Below, piece after piece: positions 60,123 through 64,000 of a stretch of 64,000 nt of DNA. The DNA is taken from positions 1-64,000 of the forward strand of contig DASVUH010000040.1 in the NCBI GenBank assembly GCA_036387135.1, read 5' to 3'. The notes beneath the pieces were generated by a model. That model saw only the letters and a list, made by a program, of their open reading frames with translations. It was not told the origin of the DNA and did not search any database. Positions within the stretch are counted from its first letter, which is position 1, and each line of letters begins with the position of its first letter. The DNA comes from JALZCH01 sp036387135. GTDB lineage: Bacteria > Acidobacteriota > Blastocatellia > Pyrinomonadales > Pyrinomonadaceae. Position numbers and translations under genes: made by a program.

Positions 60123-60143
60123 TGTGGGAATCCCACATTTTTT
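60107..60143 (+). pseudogene. truncated tRNA-Val followed by terminator
   Basis: The first 16 nt of tRNA-Val (AGGCACTTAGCTCAGT) are followed not by the rest of the D loop but by TGTGGGA-A-TCCCACA and TTTTTT, a compact terminator. With its promoter, the locus could give an RNA of roughly 75 nt ending in that hairpin. Confidence 0.7.
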
Positions 60144-60189
60144 GTATTAAGCCATATACAAATATTTGCAAAACTTTGGACAAAAATCA

Positions 60190-60447
60190 TTAAAGATTTT
60201 CCACATCAGCCCTTAAGCCTGACTTGGCAAATAACTCTTCAGTTTTCATAACAGCAAAAAAAAGATGTATAAATTCACTTATTAATTCGTAGCTTTGTTT
60301 ATACCGACACTCAGCTTTTTAATAGATTCTTTTGGCGTTAATATACCTGATTCAGCAATTAGCTTTACCCTGCATCCTTTTATCTTTGATTTTACTGAAA
60401 GCGTTTAAAAATCCTGAAAAAATAATTAGACTGATGATAGTTTTCAT
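60190..60447 (-). pseudogene. frameshifted remnant of a small AT-rich gene
   Basis: Three overlapping frames read as parts of one protein. They are MKTIISLIIFSGFLNA (start near 60447), then RVKLIAESGILTPKESIKK, then QSYELISEFIHLFF...SGLRADVENL with stop at 60190. At least two frameshifts are needed to join them. It has no recognised family. It sits inside the tRNA-Val insert. Confidence 0.35.
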
Positions 60448-60642
60448 TCCTTTTTGGTGCGTTAATTAATAAGAGATGAAAACTTGAAATAGGAACAAAA
60501 TACAGTTCAATCAATTGAGTCTCAAGGCAATGAAAAAGTTGCTCCTAAATTCGCCTCATTCTTAACGGAGAATGATAAACAGTTCCGTTGGACATTAACT
60601 GAGACAACTATATTAATGCCATTAAAAGGATGATGTTTTCTG
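60448..60642. other. AT-rich spacer before the two-gene module
   Basis: No credible ORF; AAAAGGATGATG near 60626 offers the ribosome site for the gene at 60643. Confidence 0.4.
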
Positions 60643-61689
60643 ATGGGAAATGAGGAAATTATTTATCCGAAAACGAAAGACGCAAAGATAATTCTAACTA
60701 AAGAAACTGAAGGATTATCAAGACGACTTTTAGCATTAGGTGTGGCAATAGCTGGTGCTCTTAGTATTGGTGCGGCTTTTTATTTTAGCATAGATGAGTC
60801 TGGAAGAGATCCAAGTGTTAAAAAATGGAACTTAGCTCTTTGGATCCAAGTATTTTTAGCCATTGGAACATCAATGTGCTCCTCAATGCTTTTTTATATA
60901 TTTTATTCGAGTTTTTTGGAAAAAAGAGTGCTTAAAGATGTTACTGAAAATGCAGCTAAAGATGCTGTTATATATGCTAATTCTCTGTATTTAGAGAGAT
61001 TTGAGCGGATGATTCCGAGTTTCACTTATCCATCTACCAGTTCACCTATGCCAGAATTTCAGATTCATTTTAATAATATCCTAAAGAAATCGAAAATCTA
61101 TAAATTTAAAGGTGAGGAAGGAGGATTTACAGCTTTTAGAATTTACAAACTAAGTGATAAAGGTTTTCTGTTGCAAAAGGATATAACTCTACTGATAATG
61201 GATCCGCGTTCGAAAACATTAATTAGAGAACGGGCAAAAATTGACTTAGCATCGTTTAAACCAAATTTTTCAAAGCAAGAACTCGAAAGCCACATACAAG
61301 TTATGCGTAAAGGTATATACGCTACTGTTGTTTCAGTATTTGATATTTCTCATAAAACAAGAGTACAGTTAGGTTTCCATACGGAACACCTTTTTTTTCG
61401 CTCAGAGATCTTCGATGATGGGATTTTTGTTACTTTTTATTTAGGAGGAGAATTTCCGGGTACAGCATTTTATTCCAGTAACACATATATATACCAAGCT
61501 TTTCTTGAAAACTTCCGACAGATAAATAAAAGTGCAGTTCCTACAATTTCATTTAGCACTCAAATGACTGACAATAATTTATTAGAATTCCTCAAAAAAC
61601 TAGATTGTGAATTTAAATTAGATGAACTAAGAGAGTTTAATAAAGAATTATTTAGCAAATATAGCAATATGGTAAAAGACACAGAATAA
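60643..61689 (+). CDS. two-helix membrane protein with unknown cytosolic domain
   Basis: 348 aa. Membrane helices at about 28-50 (LLALGVAIAGALSIGAAFYFSI) and 62-90 (NLALWIQVFLAIGTSMCSSM and onward). The cytosolic part (about 95-345) includes KFKGEEGGFTAFRIYKL, ITLLIMDPRSKTLIRERAK and a final charged helix. The LLxxDPxSxxLxxR pattern recalls effector-like domains behind paired membrane helices in defence loci, but this is not a confident match. Strongly AT-rich compared with the flanks, with a foreign look. It is followed by a cupin gene. Confidence 0.6.
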   Translation: MGNEEIIYPKTKDAKIILTKETEGLSRRLLALGVAIAGALSIGAAFYFSIDESGRDPSVKKWNLALWIQVFLAIGTSMCSSMLFYIFYSSFLEKRVLKDVTENAAKDAVIYANSLYLERFERMIPSFTYPSTSSPMPEFQIHFNNILKKSKIYKFKGEEGGFTAFRIYKLSDKGFLLQKDITLLIMDPRSKTLIRERAKIDLASFKPNFSKQELESHIQVMRKGIYATVVSVFDISHKTRVQLGFHTEHLFFRSEIFDDGIFVTFYLGGEFPGTAFYSSNTYIYQAFLENFRQINKSAVPTISFSTQMTDNNLLEFLKKLDCEFKLDELREFNKELFSKYSNMVKDTE

Positions 61690-61797
61690 CTTAGTTAAGA
61701 TTTATGTTATATTATTAAAATATAGAATAAACTGAAATTTGCTTTTATAGTTGATTTTTCAATTAGGACAAACATTCATACTTAACTTGAGGGCAAG

Positions 61798-62430
61798 ATG
61801 ACTCAAATTTTAAAACAAATAATTGATTCGTTAGATTCCCAAAATTGGAGCGACTTGCCAGCAACATTTAGCAAAATAAACGATTTATTAACGCATATTA
61901 ATTCAAATAGAAATTTACTTTATGAAGAATTAGCAAGTGAATCATTTGCTGAAAGAGTATCTATAGCAAAAAAATCAAAGGAAGTATCAACCCATTTTAA
62001 ATGGTGTATTCATAAAGAAGAAAGATTGGGATATAACGTTTGGATTCATGAGTATAAAGATAAACAGAGCAGGAGATTAGGTTATGCAGAAGTTTTACAT
62101 AATCATAGGTATTGGTTTAGTTCACTAATACTATCTGGCGGTTTTGAACATTACAGGTACAATGTTGAAAGGATTGATGATTTCTCATTTAAGCAAATCT
62201 CTGTAACAGAAGTAATTAATTACTCGAAAGGAGATATTTATACTATAGATTCAGATGTTGTTCACACTTTGAAAAATATAAAGGATTCAACACTAACTTT
62301 AGTTATAGGAAGCAAAGGAATTAAGCCTTATAGTGAAGAATTTGTGCCTTCAACAAAAAAAATAAACCGCCACTATCCTTTTTTATCAAGAATTGAAAAA
62401 GAATATCCTTTTCTAAAAAAAATAATATAA
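61798..62430 (+). CDS. cupin-fold protein (cysteine dioxygenase-like)
   Basis: 210 aa. Cupin motif 1: EVLHNHRYWFSSLILSGGFEH gives His101, His103 and His118. Motif 2: GDIYTIDSDVVHTLKN follows G-x5-D-x-D-x2-His156-x3-Asn160, close to the consensus G-x5-PxG-x2-H-x3-N. A metal-binding oxygenase-like or binding role is possible; no exact family is recognised. The AT-rich gene is 108 bp downstream of the membrane protein gene, and the two form a module inside the tRNA-Val insert. Confidence 0.6.
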   Translation: MTQILKQIIDSLDSQNWSDLPATFSKINDLLTHINSNRNLLYEELASESFAERVSIAKKSKEVSTHFKWCIHKEERLGYNVWIHEYKDKQSRRLGYAEVLHNHRYWFSSLILSGGFEHYRYNVERIDDFSFKQISVTEVINYSKGDIYTIDSDVVHTLKNIKDSTLTLVIGSKGIKPYSEEFVPSTKKINRHYPFLSRIEKEYPFLKKII

Positions 62431-62530
62431 TACATCCTCGCTCTAAGAATTCTTAGTCTCACTAGTCCTAACATGAACATGCAGCGAATTCACAGAGGAC
62501 TCCATAAATGGACACTACCTTTTTACTGTG

Positions 62531-62606
62531 CTTGACAGGTTTTTGCTCAATTCGTTATCTTTAAAGTTCGCTTTTGCGTCTGTTTGCAGGCGAATTTAAC
62601 GGGTAT

Positions 62607-62622
<16 letters not shown>
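62531..62622 (+). repeat. 92-bp direct repeat (copy 2) containing the intact tRNA-Val promoter
   Basis: Partner of 60031-60122, offset by exactly 2500 bp. It continues into the complete tRNA. Confidence 0.85.
62532..62560 (+). promoter_or_regulatory. tRNA-Val promoter
   Basis: TTGACA (62532-62537), 17-bp spacer, TTATCT (62555-62560). A leader with TTCGC...GCGAA pairing precedes the tRNA. Confidence 0.7.
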
Positions 62623-62678
<56 letters not shown>

Positions 62679-62838
62679 TCATTTCACGTTTTTGATAGGA
62701 TGCTCCGTAAGTATTTTGCATTGACACGAACAACTACGACGCGCTTCTAACGGCGCGCCGGATTATGAGTGTCCGCGCGGCGTTGGAGGCGCGTAAATTA
62801 TAAGCAAAATCGCTCCTATCGGATCAAATCTTTGGTTA

Positions 62839-62956
62839 GTGAATCGTGAATCGAAAATCGTGAATCGGTCGGAGCAATCTATTTTGCTTCGGTTTAATTA
62901 TTGAAAATCGTGATTAGTAAACGAAACTATTCACGATTCACGATTTACAATTCACG
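62839..62956. repeat. inverted pair of heptamer arrays upstream of thrS
   Basis: GTGAATC, GTGAATC, GAAAATC, GTGAATC (62839-62866), and in mirror order ATTCACG, ATTCACG, ATTTACA, ATTCACG (62929-62956). The two arrays pair almost perfectly and end 6 bp before the thrS start, so they would fold into a hairpin covering the leader. Confidence 0.8.
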
Positions 62957-62962
62957 AATGTT

Positions 62963-64000
62963 ATGAACGAAATAAACGTAAAAATCGGCGAAAATTCTCG
63001 CAGCATTGCCGCTCCCGTTTCGGTGGCGGAGGTGCTGAAATCCGTTGACCGCGAAGCAGCGAAAAAAGCTCTGGCGGCGCGCATTAACGGGCGCGAAGTT
63101 GATTTGAATTATCAACTCAATCCGAACGGCGAACAAGCCGTCAGCGTCGAACCGATTCTGCCCGACACGCGCGACGGTTTGGAAGTTATTCGTCATTCCA
63201 CCGCGCATCTTTTTGCGGCGGCACTTTTGGATTTATATCCCGGAACTAAATTGGGCGTTGGTCCCGCGCTGCTGGACGACCCGCGTTACGGTTTTTATTA
63301 CGATTTCATTGCGCCGCAGCAATTAACGGAAGCGGATTTGCCGTCTATCGAAAAACGGATGCGTCAGATTGCAGGAAAAAATCTTGCTTATCGCCGCGAG
63401 GACGTAGAGAAAGACGCTATTTTAAAAATCTTTGCAGAGCGCGACGAGCCTTTGAAATGCGAGTTGATTTCCGAGAAAGTTTCCTCGGAAGAAAAAGCGA
63501 GCATTTATTATATTGACGGCTCGCCGTTTATTGATTTCTGTCTCGGTCCGCACGTTCCGAACACGAATAAATTAAAGGCTTTTAAACTGCTGGCGATTTC
63601 CGGCGCTTACTGGAAAGGCGATGCCAACAACCAGCAAATGCAGCGGATTTACGGAACTGCCTTTGCGACGCAGGAAGAATTAGACGCCTGGCTCAAGCAG
63701 CGCGAAGAAGCCGAACGCCGCGATCATCGCCGTTTGGGGCGAGAACTCGATTTATTTTCGATTCAGGATGAATACGGGCAAGGCTTAATTCTCTGGCATC
63801 CCAAGGGCGGAATTATTCGGATGGAAATGGAAAATTTCCTCCGCGAAAAATTGCAGCAGCACGGATACAGTTTCGTTTTCACGCCGCATATCGCGAAACG
63901 CGATTTGTGGAAAATTTCGGGACACGAAGAAAATTATGCAGACGGAATGTTTGCGCCGACGCATATTGAAGGCGATGACGGTGCCGAATTTCGTCTGAAA
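62963..64000 (+). CDS. thrS: threonyl-tRNA synthetase, 5' part (runs off the window)
   Basis: 346 codons are present and the frame is open to the last base. An N-terminal TGS domain (EINVKIGENSRSIAAPVSVAEVL) is followed by the editing domain with HSTAHLFAAALLDLYPG and the Cys-containing FCLGPHVPNTNKLKAFKLL. The catalytic domain opens with RRLGRELDLFSIQDEYGQGLILWHPKGG. The C-terminal half, including motifs 2 and 3 and the anticodon domain, lies beyond 64000. Confidence 0.96.
   Translation, partial: MNEINVKIGENSRSIAAPVSVAEVLKSVDREAAKKALAARINGREVDLNYQLNPNGEQAVSVEPILPDTRDGLEVIRHSTAHLFAAALLDLYPGTKLGVGPALLDDPRYGFYYDFIAPQQLTEADLPSIEKRMRQIAGKNLAYRREDVEKDAILKIFAERDEPLKCELISEKVSSEEKASIYYIDGSPFIDFCLGPHVPNTNKLKAFKLLAISGAYWKGDANNQQMQRIYGTAFATQEELDAWLKQREEAERRDHRRLGRELDLFSIQDEYGQGLILWHPKGGIIRMEMENFLREKLQQHGYSFVFTPHIAKRDLWKISGHEENYADGMFAPTHIEGDDGAEFRLK

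Noticed and set aside
59996..60193. 65-codon plus-strand frame
   Set aside because: It runs through the tRNA-Val promoter copy and the truncated tRNA, and has no family-like sequence; its length is chance.
62679..62962. T-box riboswitch upstream of thrS
   Set aside because: No T-box consensus or specifier hairpin is seen; the leader is dominated by heptamer arrays.

Overview
This 64 kb window is one contiguous piece of a moderately GC bacterial chromosome. It probably comes from an Acidobacteriota member, class Blastocatellia. The reasons are a DUF1844 protein beside MazG, many secreted PD40, dockerin and discoidin proteins with proline-rich linkers, an HAE1-type RND pump, and a DUF5685 protein. 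This assignment is inference, because the window holds no rRNA. Housekeeping anchors are mazG, serC, smpB, pepA, tatD, metG, a 5' partial thrS, tRNA-Arg(TCG) and tRNA-Val(GAC).

Layout. 1-8.9 kb: DUF1844/mazG, a FecR-like secreted protein, a flavoprotein, an RRM RNA-binding protein, two secreted proteins and serC. 9-14.2 kb: a regulatory block in which a divergent pair (pseudo-receiver and Crp/Fnr regulator) is duplicated, followed by a CheY-like receiver, an ECF sigma factor and an Lrp regulator. 14.4-20.2 kb: a TetR-controlled RND efflux operon interrupted by a four-helix-bundle (IVP/S23-like) gene bracketed by heptanucleotide repeats. 20.2-31.7 kb: flavin monooxygenases, E1 alpha and beta of a 2-oxoacid dehydrogenase with a YqhA protein between them, small secreted proteins behind a shared promoter-like motif, a nitroreductase, a DoxX protein, a P450 and tRNA-Arg. 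31.8-34.2 kb: an AT-rich insert with a pentapeptide-repeat membrane protein. 34.2-45 kb: a metalloprotease with three discoidin domains, a HAD phosphatase with an attC-like tail, an amidohydrolase, an arylamine N-acetyltransferase, a methyltransferase, a Coq4-like protein, a GNAT protein and a dockerin protein. 45-50 kb: a compact cluster of two Fe/2-oxoglutarate oxygenases, an ATP-grasp/PLP-decarboxylase fusion and a cysteine-protease-fold protein, which looks like an uncharacterised small-molecule pathway. 50-59 kb: an orphan HisKA domain, smpB, pepA, tatD, a DUF5685 protein with a cysteine-rich tail, metG and a receiver. 59.9-64 kb: an AT-rich insert between a decapitated copy of the tRNA-Val promoter/5' half and the intact tRNA-Val, then thrS.

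The strongest candidates for new biology are the ATP-grasp/decarboxylase oxygenase cluster (45.0-50.0 kb), the two-gene AT-rich module beside tRNA-Val (60.6-62.4 kb), and the repeated pseudo-receiver/Crp pairs. The window also carries many heptanucleotide arrays, often as inverted pairs, at gene ends. One such tract has been captured inside metG as a protein linker. All functional calls come from reading motifs by eye; no database search was run.
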